A stretch of DNA of 64,000 nt, taken from Achromobacter seleniivolatilans. GTDB lineage: Bacteria > Pseudomonadota > Gammaproteobacteria > Burkholderiales > Burkholderiaceae_B. Shown piece after piece: positions 1-8,432 of this stretch (the first letter of the stretch is position 1; the number at the start of each line of letters is the position of its first letter). Both the position numbers and the translations under genes were made by a program. The notes below the pieces were generated by a model. That model did no database searches. It had not been told where the DNA came from and was given only the letters and a program-made list of their open reading frames with translations. The DNA is taken from assembly GCF_030864005.1 (NCBI RefSeq), contig NZ_CP132976.1:3906001-3970000 (forward strand). The letters are read 5' to 3'.

Positions 1-96
1 CCGCAAAAGGCCAGCTTCAGCAATGAAGAATGGCCGAAGCCAGCGCCAGTGCCGACACTAGCATCCGTCATCCACTGGAATCCCATCGCACCATGA
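1..96 (+). CDS. C-terminal end of an unidentified protein (partial)
   Basis: The first frame is open from the window edge and reads 31 residues to a TGA at 94-96. That stop overlaps the ATG at 93 of the next gene in an ATGA arrangement, the same coupling seen between the following two genes (494-497). The visible tail is proline- and tryptophan-containing (ending NPIAP) and I do not recognise a family from it. It is most likely the last gene upstream in the same operon. The alternative is that this stretch is the 5' end of the DUF35 gene read from an ATG at 30. Confidence 0.4.
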   Translation, partial: PQKASFSNEEWPKPAPVPTLASVIHWNPIAP

Positions 97-497
97 CTGT
101 TTCCGATCACAAGGAAAGCGTGCCGCAGGGCGTCGAGGCGCAATACCGCCAGGCGCTCGACGAGGGCCGCTTTCTTATCCAGCACTGCACAGGCTGTGAC
201 CGCGCCGTGTTCTATCCCCGCATGATCTGCCCGCATTGCGGCGCTGACAAACTCGGCTGGACGACACCCGACGGGCGCGGCACCGTCTATTCCACCACCG
301 TCGTGCGCCGCAAGCCCGAGGCAGGCGGCGACTACAACGTGGCACTGATCGACCTGCAAGAAGGCGTCAGGCTCATGAGCCGCGTGGAAGGCATTGCGGC
401 CGCCGATGTACGCATCGGCATGGCCGTGCGCGCCCAAGTAACACAACAAAATGGCCAAGGCCTCGTGGTCTTCGTTCCCAACAAGGAGGCGCCATGA
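93..497 (+). CDS. DUF35 OB-fold / zinc-ribbon acyl-CoA-associated protein
   Basis: This is a 134-residue protein with the classic DUF35 layout: a short N-terminal helix, a rubredoxin-like zinc ribbon (C32-x2-C35 and C46-x2-C49), then an OB-fold from about residue 52 to the end. Family members act as small partners of thiolase-fold enzymes (for example ChsH2 with the aldolase Ltp2, or scaffold proteins of thiolase/HMG-CoA synthase complexes) and may bind acyl-CoA. The start at 93 is preferred over an in-frame ATG at 30 because it overlaps the upstream stop (ATGA) and puts the ribbon at the usual distance from the N-terminus. Its own stop overlaps the ATG of the thiolase-like gene, so the two are probably made together and work as a complex. 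Confidence 0.85.
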   Translation: MTVSDHKESVPQGVEAQYRQALDEGRFLIQHCTGCDRAVFYPRMICPHCGADKLGWTTPDGRGTVYSTTVVRRKPEAGGDYNVALIDLQEGVRLMSRVEGIAAADVRIGMAVRAQVTQQNGQGLVVFVPNKEAP

Positions 498-1666
498 CGC
501 TGAATGATTTGCGCGGCGCGGTCGCGGTGGCGGGCGTGGGGCATGCCGGTTTGGGACAGGCCGCGGGCTTTACGGAAATGGAAATACTGGTGCAGGCGGC
601 GCAGCGCGCCGTGGCCGATGCCGGTCTCACCATGCGCGACATCGACGGCATCTGCACGGCCAGCGTCGCCGCGCCCATGTGGGCGATGCCGGTGATCGAA
701 CATCTGGGCATTCGCCCCACCTTCATCGACAGCACGATGCTGGGCGGCTCAAGCTTCGTGGCGCACTTGATGCCCGCGCTGCACGCCTTGGCATCGGGTC
801 AGTGCAATGCCGTGCTGGTTTGCTATGGCAGCACGCAGCGCACGTCCACGTTAAGCCGCGCAGAAGTCGGCCGGGTGCGCAAGCAGTTCGATCCTCAACC
901 GTATGAAACGCCTTACGACCCGTTAAGCCCTTTGTCGTCTTATGCGTTAGCGGCGGCCCGGCACATGCATCAGTACGGCACGCGCCGCGAACATCTGGCG
1001 CAAGTTGCGCTGGCCGCCAACCAATGGGCTCAGTTGAACCCCGAGGCTCAACTGCGCGACCCCGCCACGCTGGACCAGATTTTGTCGGCCCGCATGGTGT
1101 CTGACCCTTTAAGCGTGCGCGACTGCTGCCTGGTCACTGACGGCGCGGGCGCCTATGTGCTGGTGCGCGCCGATCGTGCGCGCGATCTGCCGCGTCCGCC
1201 CGTTTACGTGCTGGGCAACGCCACTGCGGTATGGAACCGGCAAATATCGTCCATGGAAGACCTGACCGTGACGGCAGCCGCCGAATCCGGCAAGCGCGCC
1301 TTTGAAATGGCGGGTCTGAAGCCAGAGGACATTGACGTGGTCGAGCTCTACGACGCCTTCACGATCAATACCCTGCTGTTCCTGGAAGACCTGGGCTTTT
1401 GCGGCAAAGGCGAAAGCAAGGACTTCATCGCGAACGGCGGCATCGCCCCTGGCGGCAGGCTGCCGGTCAACACCAATGGCGGCGGTCTGTGCTGTGTGCA
1501 TCCCGGCATGTATGGCGTCTTCATCATGATCGAAGCTGTCCGGCAATTGCGCGGCGAATGCGAAGCACGGCAGGTCTCCGGCGCGCAATTGGCATTGGTG
1601 CATGGCAACGGCGGAACGCTGTCCAGCCAATCGACCGCAATCCTGGGAACCCAGGCCACTCTTTGA
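494..1666 (+). CDS. Thiolase-superfamily protein, SCP-x/Ltp-like, lacking the nucleophilic Cys
   Basis: This 390-residue protein has a thiolase fold of the lipid-transfer-protein/acetyl-CoA acetyltransferase type. The C-terminal catalytic half is recognisable: YDAFT (286-290), NTNGGG (326-331) and C-C-V-H-P-G-M-Y (333-340, His336). At the position where true thiolases carry the acyl-accepting cysteine, the protein reads S-T-M-L-G-G-S-S (80-87) with no cysteine. The nearest Cys (104, 110) are in the following helix and strand. That pattern, plus the coupled DUF35 partner, resembles the Ltp2-ChsH2 retro-aldolases of steroid side-chain degradation, which use a thiolase fold for C-C cleavage without thiolysis. 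A degradative thiolase using another residue is the alternative. The following ligase starts 5 nt after its stop. Confidence 0.85.
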   Translation: MTLNDLRGAVAVAGVGHAGLGQAAGFTEMEILVQAAQRAVADAGLTMRDIDGICTASVAAPMWAMPVIEHLGIRPTFIDSTMLGGSSFVAHLMPALHALASGQCNAVLVCYGSTQRTSTLSRAEVGRVRKQFDPQPYETPYDPLSPLSSYALAAARHMHQYGTRREHLAQVALAANQWAQLNPEAQLRDPATLDQILSARMVSDPLSVRDCCLVTDGAGAYVLVRADRARDLPRPPVYVLGNATAVWNRQISSMEDLTVTAAAESGKRAFEMAGLKPEDIDVVELYDAFTINTLLFLEDLGFCGKGESKDFIANGGIAPGGRLPVNTNGGGLCCVHPGMYGVFIMIEAVRQLRGECEARQVSGAQLALVHGNGGTLSSQSTAILGTQATL

Positions 1667-1671
1667 ACCGC

Positions 1672-3204
1672 ATGGCAACACCGATGTCGCACGCAGCCCC
1701 CATCACCCGCATCCACGAAGTTCTGGCGTTGCAAGCGCAGCGCCAACCTAACGCTATCTGTCTGTACGAAGAAGGCGGAGGCATCCTGACCTACGCGCAA
1801 CTGTGGCAGCGCGTGCAGGCCGTGGCGGGCTGGCTGGGTGACCAGGGCATACAGCCTGGCCACCGCGTCATGATGGCGGGTGAAAACTGTGCGGCGATGA
1901 TCGCGGCCTTGTTCGGATGCAGCATGGCGGGCGCATGGCTGGTCGGCGTCAACGCGCGCCTGTCGGAGCGCGAGGTAGACAACATCCGCCAGCACGCGCA
2001 GCCTGAACTGCTGCTGTACACCACAGGCATCTCGCCGGCGGCGGCCACGCATGCTGACGCAGCTGGCGCCCTGGACGCGGACCCCGCCGTCTGGGGCCCT
2101 GGCGTGCAAGCAGCGCGGGCAGAGCGCCCCACGCAAGCCGACACCGGCAGCCACGCCGCTGAAGTCGCTACGGTGATCTACACATCCGGCACGACGGGCG
2201 CGCCCAAGGGCGTGCTGGTGCCGCACCGGGGGCTGCTGCATTTTGCGCGAGTCTCTGCCGCGTCCCGGCGCCTGACGCCGCACGATATCGGCTACGCCGC
2301 CTTGCCCATGTCCCACATCTTCGGCATCGCTACGGTGTTGATGGCAACGGTGTATGCGGGCGCCAGTCTCGTGCTGCGCAGCCGGTTTGACGCAGAGGAC
2401 GCCTTCAAGGCCCTGGCGCATCCCGGCGTCAGCATCTTGCAGGGCGTGCCCACCATGTTCAGCCGCATGATGGCCGTGGCGCCGCCGCGCGCAAGCCTCG
2501 CCGCGCCCGCGCTGCGCTACGTGTACACGGGCGGGGCGGCACTGGACCCCACACTCAAGCGCGATGCCGAGCGCTACTTTGGCGTGCCGATGCACCATGG
2601 CTATGGCATCACGGAATATGCGGGGTCCATGTTCATCACGGATATCGACGCGCCCCGCGACGATTGTTCCGCTGGGTATGCGGTGGACGGCGTGGAGTTT
2701 CGCATCGGCAGTCCTGACAACGGCGCACCCACGCCAGGCGAACGCGGAGACATCCTGATCCGCGGCCCTGGCGTCATGCTGGGTTACTACCGCAGTCCTG
2801 AACAGACCGCTCAAGCAATCCTGCCTGGGGGCTGGCTCAATACTGGCGATATCGGCTTTGTAGATCAAAGCGGCGCGCTGTTCATCGCGGGCCGGTCCAA
2901 AGATCTGATCATTCGTTCAGGCTTCAACGTCTATCCGATTGAAGTCGAATCTGTCATCAATGCCTTTCCCGGCGTGCGCCTGTCTGCCGTGGTCGGGCGC
3001 AACACCCCGGACCAGAACGAAGAGGTCATCGCCTTCGTCGAGCCGCTGCCCGGGGCCACGATTGATACCCACCTGCTGATGCTGCATTTGCGGGCGCAAC
3101 TGGCGCCCTACAAGCGGCCAGCCCAGATCATTCCCATTGAGACGATTCCCACCACCGTCAGCGGAAAAATCCTGAAGCAACCGCTGAAAGAAAGGCTGGC
3201 GTAG
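1672..3204 (+). CDS. Acyl-CoA ligase, AMP-forming (ANL superfamily)
   Basis: This 510-residue adenylate-forming enzyme has all core motifs: the P-loop VIYTSGTTGAPKG (about 168-180), the GYGITEYAG motif, TGDIGF (the aspartate that binds the ribose), RSKDLIIRSGFNVYP in the hinge, and the C-terminal catalytic lysine in TTVSGKILKQP. It should activate a carboxylic acid to its CoA thioester using ATP. The substrate cannot be read from sequence. Upstream and downstream genes point to an aliphatic, alicyclic or aromatic side-chain acid. The start at 1672 (MATPMSH) follows the thiolase stop closely. A second ATG at 1684 is possible, and a much longer upstream reading would overlap the thiolase gene and is unlikely. 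Confidence 0.88.
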   Translation: MATPMSHAAPITRIHEVLALQAQRQPNAICLYEEGGGILTYAQLWQRVQAVAGWLGDQGIQPGHRVMMAGENCAAMIAALFGCSMAGAWLVGVNARLSEREVDNIRQHAQPELLLYTTGISPAAATHADAAGALDADPAVWGPGVQAARAERPTQADTGSHAAEVATVIYTSGTTGAPKGVLVPHRGLLHFARVSAASRRLTPHDIGYAALPMSHIFGIATVLMATVYAGASLVLRSRFDAEDAFKALAHPGVSILQGVPTMFSRMMAVAPPRASLAAPALRYVYTGGAALDPTLKRDAERYFGVPMHHGYGITEYAGSMFITDIDAPRDDCSAGYAVDGVEFRIGSPDNGAPTPGERGDILIRGPGVMLGYYRSPEQTAQAILPGGWLNTGDIGFVDQSGALFIAGRSKDLIIRSGFNVYPIEVESVINAFPGVRLSAVVGRNTPDQNEEVIAFVEPLPGATIDTHLLMLHLRAQLAPYKRPAQIIPIETIPTTVSGKILKQPLKERLA

Positions 3205-3261
3205 GCGCGGGCCTTCGGTTCCGCTCCACGACCCGCCTCTTATACACAAGGAGACTTGAGC

Positions 3262-4236
3262 GTGAACATCAAAAATCTGTTCGCCGCGGCATCCGCCGTG
3301 GCAGCAATAGCCACTGCGCAAAGCGCCTGGGCGGAAGCCTACCCTGAACGCCCCATTCGTCTGCTGGTGGGTTACGCCCCAGGCGGCCCTGTGGACACGA
3401 CGGCCCGCGTATTCGCCAAGTATCTGGGCGACAAACTGGGCCAGACCGTTGTTGTCGAAAATCGCGCTGGCGCCAGCGGCATGATCGCCTCCGACGCCAC
3501 CGTCAAGGCCGCGCCCGATGGCTACGTTCTTGGTTTTGCCGCCAGCCCCACACTGACCATGTCGCCGCTGGTTCAACGCAGCACGCTGTTCGACCCGCGC
3601 AAGGACTTCTCGCTGATCGGTCTGGTCGTGGACTATGCCAACGTGCTGGTGATCGGCCCGCAGATCCCCGCCAAAAACGTTGGCGAACTCGTCAGTTATG
3701 CGCGCGCGCGGCCCGACGCGGTGTCGTTCGGGTCCGCCGGCATTGGCGCATCCAACCACTTGTCGGCCGAATTGCTGAAGAAGCAGGCTGACGCATCAAT
3801 GCTGCACGTTCCCTACCGCGGCAACTCACCCGCCATGATGGACGTCATCAGCGGCAAAGTGACATTCATGTTCGACATCACCAGCACCGCCATCCCGTTC
3901 ATCAAGAGCGGCAAGGCGCGCGCGCTGGCGGTGACATCCAAGACACGAAACCCGGAACTGCCGGATGTGCCGACCATGATGGAAGCCGGCATGAAGGACT
4001 ACGAAGTTGTCGGCTGGTACGCGCTGGTGGGGCCAAAGAAGCTGCCTGATGCTGTCTCCAGCCGTTTGACCCGAGCCCTGGGCGAGGTCACCAAAGACCC
4101 CGCCTTCCGCCAAGCCATGGCGGATGGCGGCTACACCATTAATACGGGCGACTCCACCGCCCTGCAATCCCGTATCGACCGCGAATACGCTTTGTGGTCG
4201 GACGTCATTCAAAGCGCCAATATCCAGGCCAACTGA
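3262..4236 (+). CDS. Bug-family tripartite tricarboxylate transporter receptor
   Basis: This periplasmic solute-binding protein is about 324 residues long. A signal peptide (hydrophobic run ending A-W-A, cleavage near residue 25) is followed by the family hallmark YPERPIRLLVGYAPGGPVDTTAR, whose P-G-G-P-x-D segment contacts a carboxylate. Such receptors bind di- and tricarboxylates or other organic acids and feed TctAB-type permeases or signal their presence. The GTG at 3262 has an AAGGAG eight bases upstream, whereas the TTG at 3256 is too close to it, so the GTG is chosen. It follows the acyl-CoA ligase by 57 nt and precedes a flavin oxidoreductase, so it likely binds the substrate of this operon. 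No TctA/TctB gene is in the window. Confidence 0.88.
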   Translation: MNIKNLFAAASAVAAIATAQSAWAEAYPERPIRLLVGYAPGGPVDTTARVFAKYLGDKLGQTVVVENRAGASGMIASDATVKAAPDGYVLGFAASPTLTMSPLVQRSTLFDPRKDFSLIGLVVDYANVLVIGPQIPAKNVGELVSYARARPDAVSFGSAGIGASNHLSAELLKKQADASMLHVPYRGNSPAMMDVISGKVTFMFDITSTAIPFIKSGKARALAVTSKTRNPELPDVPTMMEAGMKDYEVVGWYALVGPKKLPDAVSSRLTRALGEVTKDPAFRQAMADGGYTINTGDSTALQSRIDREYALWSDVIQSANIQAN

Positions 4237-4255
4237 AAACTACCGGAGTTACACG

Positions 4256-5215
4256 ATGAATCCCCCGCTAGCGCTGCATGCTCAAACCCGCCTTCCCATC
4301 ATCGGTGCACCGATGTTCCTGGTCTCTGGCCCGGAACTGGTGGTTGCGCAATGCGCAGCGGGGATCATCGGAACATTCCCTTCATTGAATGCACGCCCGC
4401 AAGAACAGTTGAACGACTGGATCACCCGCATTGAAGAAGGCCTGGCAGCGAAACGCCAGGCCGACCCCAAAGCGACAGTGGCGCCCTACGGCGTCAACCT
4501 GATCATTCATCCCAGCAATCCCCGCTGGGAAGGCGACCTGGCCATCTGCGCCGAGCGCCGCGTGCCGCTGATCATCACGTCGCTGCACGCGCCCGAAGCC
4601 GTCGTGAAAGCCGTACATCCCTATGGCGGCCAGGTCTATCACGACGTGACAAACGTGCGGCATGCCAAGCGCGCCCTGGAAGCCGGCGTAGATGGTTTGA
4701 TTCTGGTTGCAGCAGGCGCAGGCGGCCATGCCGGCCAGATCAACCCGATCGCACTGGTCAACGAAATCCGCGCGTTCTATGACGGCCCGCTAGCGCTGTC
4801 GGGCTGTATCAGCCACGGCAAAGACATTCTGGCCGCCCAGGTTCTTGGCTGCGACTTCGCCTACATGGGCACCCGCTTCATTGCTACCCAGGAGTCGCTG
4901 GCAGGCGACGCATACCGCGAGATGGTGTTGCAGGCACAGGCCGCGGATGTGGTCTACACGCCGTATTTCTCGGGCGTACCTGCAAACTATCTGTCTGCAA
5001 GCGTGGTCTCGGCCGGCCTGGACCCGGTGGCGCTTGCGAAGAACGGCGAGGCGCCAGCGCCGAATATGGATAAGAATTCCAGGCCGAAGGCGTGGAAAGA
5101 TGTCTGGAGCGCGGGCCAAGGCGTTGGCGCGACGCAAGAGATACTGGATATAGAGACCTTGGTAGCGCAGCTGGAATCCGAATATTTCCGCGCTCGGGAA
5201 AGCGTGCTGCGATAA
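4256..5215 (+). CDS. Nitronate monooxygenase-like FMN oxidoreductase
   Basis: This is a 319-residue TIM-barrel flavoprotein of the nitronate monooxygenase / 2-nitropropane dioxygenase family. The N-terminal PIIGAPMFLVSGPELV segment, the H-A-G-Q loop in GGHAGQINP (glycine-rich with the conserved His) and the phosphate-binding GCDFAYMGTRFIATQES segment are visible. Members oxidise alkyl nitronates or act as NAD(P)H:quinone or enoyl reductases, and the true substrate is often unknown. A GGAG sits 9-12 bases before the ATG at 4256, 19 nt after the Bug receptor, so it belongs to the same transcript. A role as a reductase or oxidase on a CoA ester of this pathway is inference only. Confidence 0.85.
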   Translation: MNPPLALHAQTRLPIIGAPMFLVSGPELVVAQCAAGIIGTFPSLNARPQEQLNDWITRIEEGLAAKRQADPKATVAPYGVNLIIHPSNPRWEGDLAICAERRVPLIITSLHAPEAVVKAVHPYGGQVYHDVTNVRHAKRALEAGVDGLILVAAGAGGHAGQINPIALVNEIRAFYDGPLALSGCISHGKDILAAQVLGCDFAYMGTRFIATQESLAGDAYREMVLQAQAADVVYTPYFSGVPANYLSASVVSAGLDPVALAKNGEAPAPNMDKNSRPKAWKDVWSAGQGVGATQEILDIETLVAQLESEYFRARESVLR

Positions 5216-5249
5216 GGAGCGGGATACGTTGATTGCGGCGGCGGGCAGG

Positions 5250-5271
5250 CTGCGCGGGTTGACCCGCGCAG
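5250..5271. terminator. Hairpin between convergent genes
   Basis: A 10-bp perfect stem (CTGCGCGGGT / ACCCGCGCAG) with a 2-base loop lies between the convergent flavoprotein gene and a Bug receptor gene. There is no clear U-tract on either strand, so it could be a weak bidirectional terminator or an mRNA 3'-end stabiliser. Confidence 0.45.
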
Positions 5272-5294
5272 ACCTCCCATCGACGCTTTCGCCG

Positions 5295-6290
5295 TCACTC
5301 CAATTTGATATCCGCCTTCTTGATCACACCGCGCCACTTCTCGATTTCCGCCTGCACGAATGCGCCGAATTCTTCTGCGGTCCCTGGCTTGGGTTCCGCG
5401 CCCGCCGCAAGCAAACCCTTGGCCGTCGCCGGATCTGACAGCACCTTCACCAGGTCCGCATTCATGCGGCTGACGATCGCCGCTGGCGTGCCCTTCGGAG
5501 CCATCAAGCCGCTCCACGAATACGCCTCGTAACCCGGCACGCCGGACTCCGCAATGGTTGGAACATCAGGCAGCATGCCGGATCTTGCCGGGTTGCCCAC
5601 GCCCAGCGCGCGCACCTTGCCGGACTTCAGGTGCGGCACGGCAGACGGGCCATCTGCAAACATGACTTGAACCTGCCCGCCCAGCAAATCCTGCATCGCA
5701 GGCGCACTGCCTCGATAAGGAATGTGCTGGATCTTTACGCCGGCCATCGCGTTGAAAAGCTCGCCAGCCAGATGCGTGCCGCCACCGGTGCCTGACGAAC
5801 CAAACGACAGCTTGCCCGGGTTTGCCTTCGCGTACGCGATGAGTTCGCCGACCGAGTTCACGGGTAGCGATGGATTGACCACCAGCACGATAGGGAACAC
5901 TGCCGCCATGCCCACCGGCACGAAATCGCGGCTGATGTCGTAGGTCAGGTTGTCGCGCAGGCTGGGCAGCACTGCGTGATGGATGGAGGCAAAGAAGAAG
6001 TTGTAGCCATCGGGCTCGGCTTTCGCGGCGAACTGCGCGCCCACGATGCCGCCTGCGCCCGACCGGTTGTCCACGACGGTGGGCACCGACCATAGATGGC
6101 CCAAAGGTTGTGTCGTGAATCGCGCAGTGGTATCTACCGGCCCGCCAGCCGGAAACGGCACGATGAAGGTTACGGCGTGGCCGGGCCATGTGGCGGCCCG
6201 GGCAACGGAAGGCAACAACGAGGGCAATACGGCAGTGGCGCAGGCAGCGCCCAGCCCCGCAATAACGCGGCGGCGTTGAGGATCAATCAC
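5295..6290 (-). CDS. Bug-family receptor with Tat-like signal peptide
   Basis: This is a second periplasmic Bug receptor, about 331 residues. The chosen GTG start at 6290 has AGGAG six bases upstream; a longer reading from 6326 lacks this. From the GTG the leader is basic with consecutive arginines (PQRRRVIAGLG), then a hydrophobic stretch to A-R-A. This looks like a twin-arginine-type leader, although it is weak. The mature part starts ATWPGHAVTFIVPFPAGGPVDTTAR, again with the P-G-G-P-x-D carboxylate loop. The LysR regulator gene lies upstream on the same strand (170 nt gap) and probably controls it. It is clearly a paralogue of the receptors at 3262 and 11421 but distinct in sequence, so a different or overlapping ligand is expected. 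Confidence 0.88.
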   Translation of the reverse strand: MIDPQRRRVIAGLGAACATAVLPSLLPSVARAATWPGHAVTFIVPFPAGGPVDTTARFTTQPLGHLWSVPTVVDNRSGAGGIVGAQFAAKAEPDGYNFFFASIHHAVLPSLRDNLTYDISRDFVPVGMAAVFPIVLVVNPSLPVNSVGELIAYAKANPGKLSFGSSGTGGGTHLAGELFNAMAGVKIQHIPYRGSAPAMQDLLGGQVQVMFADGPSAVPHLKSGKVRALGVGNPARSGMLPDVPTIAESGVPGYEAYSWSGLMAPKGTPAAIVSRMNADLVKVLSDPATAKGLLAAGAEPKPGTAEEFGAFVQAEIEKWRGVIKKADIKLE

Positions 6291-6460
6291 GGCAGTCTCC
6301 TGAATCTTGGTGTTATTCGCGGTCAAGCTTTCAGAACTTCTACCTGCCGCTTTTTTTTATTATTTGCCGTGCCGCCGGATTCGCCGCTACACATTTTCAA
6401 AAGCCCCTCTTCGTGCCCGCGCCAAGTTCGCTGACCGGACAGTTTTTTCCTGCCGCTGCG

Positions 6461-7360
6461 TCACTGTCCGCGCGCTGCGCGCTGCACGTGTTCGATGAAG
6501 CACTCGGCAAAACTGGGCAAATCGCGGCCCCGCTGACGGCAAAGCAAACGATCGCGCAGCGCCCACGAGTCTTCCAGTTTCAGCACATGCAGCGCATTGG
6601 GCCGGCTATAGCGCGCCGCGCAAGCGCGTGGCACGACAGCAATGCCCGCGCCCGCTTCCACCATGCGGCACACGGCTTCAAAGCTGCCTACGTGGACTCG
6701 CTGGCAGATACGCTTACCCAAACCGCTGGCAATGTCTTCAAGAAAAGTCTGAATTGCGCTATTGGGATGAATGCCAACGAACTGATAGGCATCCACCAAA
6801 TCCACGAAATGCGCGGATGCAGATGCTGCCAAGGGATGATCCAGTGCGGTCACCACGGTGAGTTCATCGCGAAACAGCGGCGTGACGTCCAATCCTTCGA
6901 CATCGATATTGCCCGCCACCAGGCCGAGATCTCCGGCGCCTGCGCGAATCGCGATCACGATATCGCCCGAGATTTTCTCTTCGAGTTCCACGTCCACATC
7001 AGGGTTTTCCGCCAGGAACGTGGACAGCGCATCGGCCAGGAACGAGTTGGTGGCCGTTGTGTTGGCCAGCAATCTCAAGCGCCCCTTCAAACCACTGGCA
7101 TAGGGCTGAAGATCAGCATTCAAGCACTCCAGCTGCCGGAAAACTGCATTGGCATGTTTCAGCAGAACCTCGCCCGCCGGAGTCAGCGCAACACCTGTCG
7201 CCAGCCGTATCAGCAAGCGCGCCTTGAAGGCTTCTTCCATGTTCTTCACCCGGGCGCTGGCCGCAGGCAAGGACAAGAAAGTGCGCTCGGCAGCACGGGT
7301 CAAATTGAGGGTTTCACCCACGTTTACGAATAAACGCAGGTCAGTCAAATCATGTCTCAT
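6461..7360 (-). CDS. LysR-type transcriptional regulator
   Basis: This 299-residue regulator has an N-terminal winged helix-turn-helix (residues 1-60, L-x-L-F-V-x-V-x-E-T-x-N-L-T-R-A-A-x). A long linker helix and a periplasmic-binding-protein-like effector domain (about 90-290) follow. It is divergent from the SDR/MaoC/CoA-transferase operon (start 7511) and co-directional with the Bug receptor gene downstream. The 150-nt divergent gap is AT-richer than its surroundings (around 7388-7420) and is the natural place for its operator. By family rule it should respond to a small acid or CoA ester of the pathway and activate the operon to its right. Confidence 0.9.
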   Translation of the reverse strand: MRHDLTDLRLFVNVGETLNLTRAAERTFLSLPAASARVKNMEEAFKARLLIRLATGVALTPAGEVLLKHANAVFRQLECLNADLQPYASGLKGRLRLLANTTATNSFLADALSTFLAENPDVDVELEEKISGDIVIAIRAGAGDLGLVAGNIDVEGLDVTPLFRDELTVVTALDHPLAASASAHFVDLVDAYQFVGIHPNSAIQTFLEDIASGLGKRICQRVHVGSFEAVCRMVEAGAGIAVVPRACAARYSRPNALHVLKLEDSWALRDRLLCRQRGRDLPSFAECFIEHVQRAARGQ

Positions 7361-7510
7361 GTTCCACCACGCAGAAGGGGGGCATTTCTAATTTTGAATT
7401 CTTCGAATGCCGAGTCGAATCTACCATGGTGCATCCCCGCAAACCATACTGGTTGATGCGGAACTGTTTTTCATACGCGGCGCGCGCGCCTCGGCACAGG
7501 AGTCAAAGCA

Positions 7511-8425
7511 ATGAGCGGCATCGTTTCCGGAAAGGTAGTGATCGTCACGGGCGCGGGCGGCGGTATCGGCCGCAGCATTGCGCTGGCCATGGCGCAGGCT
7601 GGCGCCAAGGTGGTCGTGAACGATATCGGCGTATCGCTGACCGGCGAAGGCGGTGCTGAAGGCCCGGCGCAAGCTGTCGTGCAAGAAATCGTTTCCGCTG
7701 GCGGATTGGCCGTTGCCAACACGGACAGCGTGGCGGCCTACGACAGCGCCAGCCGCGTGGTGGAAACGGCGATTGCTGCGTTTGGCCGCATTGATGCCGT
7801 CATCAACAACGCCGGCAATTTGCGTGATCGCGTCTTTCACAAAATGAGCGAAGAAGAATGGCGTCAGGTGATCGACGTGCATCTGAACGGTTCGTTCTTC
7901 ATGAGCCGCGCCGCAGCGCCCTATTTCCGCGAGCAGGAGTCCGGCGCCTTCGTGCACATGACATCAACCTCGGGTCTCATCGGCAACTTCGGGCAGGCCA
8001 ACTACGCAGCGGCCAAGCTTGGCATCGTGGCCCTGTCCAAGTCCATTGCGCTGGACATGGCGCGTTATAACGTGCGGTCCAACTGCATCGCGCCGTTTGC
8101 CTGGAGCCGCATGACCAGTTCCATCCCGGCAGAAACAGACGAAGAGCGCGCCCGCGTAGAAAAGCTGAAGAAGATGGAAGCCGGCAAGGTCGCGCCGATG
8201 GCGGTCTATCTGGCCAGCGATGCCGCCAGCGAAATCACCGCGCAGATCTTCGCGGTGCGCGCCAACGAGATCATGCTGATGAGCCAGCCGCGCCCGCTGC
8301 GCACCGTGCATCACAGCGAAGGCTGGACGCCCGAACGCATCGCCGAGATTGCCGTGCCCGCCATGCGCAAGCACTTCTATGCGCTGGAACGCTCGCCCGA
8401 CGTGATCGACTGGGACCCCATCTGA
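7511..8425 (+). CDS. Short-chain dehydrogenase, MFE-2 3-hydroxyacyl-CoA dehydrogenase-like
   Basis: This 304-residue classical SDR has the cofactor motif GAGGGIG (14-20), NNAG (99-102) and the catalytic Y165-x3-K169 with Ser152/154. It is longer than simple SDRs. The region after the catalytic lysine (IAPFAWSRMTSSIP and a C-terminal tail of about 60 residues) matches the (3R)-hydroxyacyl-CoA dehydrogenase domain of peroxisomal multifunctional enzyme type 2. The next gene encodes a hydratase-2 domain, the other half of that enzyme. NAD(P)-dependent oxidation of a 3-hydroxyacyl-CoA is the likely reaction. A start with GGAG-like spacing (CAGGAG about 9 bases upstream) supports the ATG at 7511. 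Confidence 0.88.
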   Translation: MSGIVSGKVVIVTGAGGGIGRSIALAMAQAGAKVVVNDIGVSLTGEGGAEGPAQAVVQEIVSAGGLAVANTDSVAAYDSASRVVETAIAAFGRIDAVINNAGNLRDRVFHKMSEEEWRQVIDVHLNGSFFMSRAAAPYFREQESGAFVHMTSTSGLIGNFGQANYAAAKLGIVALSKSIALDMARYNVRSNCIAPFAWSRMTSSIPAETDEERARVEKLKKMEAGKVAPMAVYLASDAASEITAQIFAVRANEIMLMSQPRPLRTVHHSEGWTPERIAEIAVPAMRKHFYALERSPDVIDWDPI

Positions 8426-8432
8426 GACCGCC

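Noticed and set aside
30..92. Longer start for the DUF35 protein at 30
   Set aside because: It would overlap the upstream frame by 67 bases and add 21 residues not typical of DUF35; the ATGA overlap at 93 is the better start.
1348..2868. Long minus-strand frame across the thiolase and ligase genes
   Set aside because: It crosses two well-supported plus-strand genes and has an arginine/histidine-rich shadow composition.
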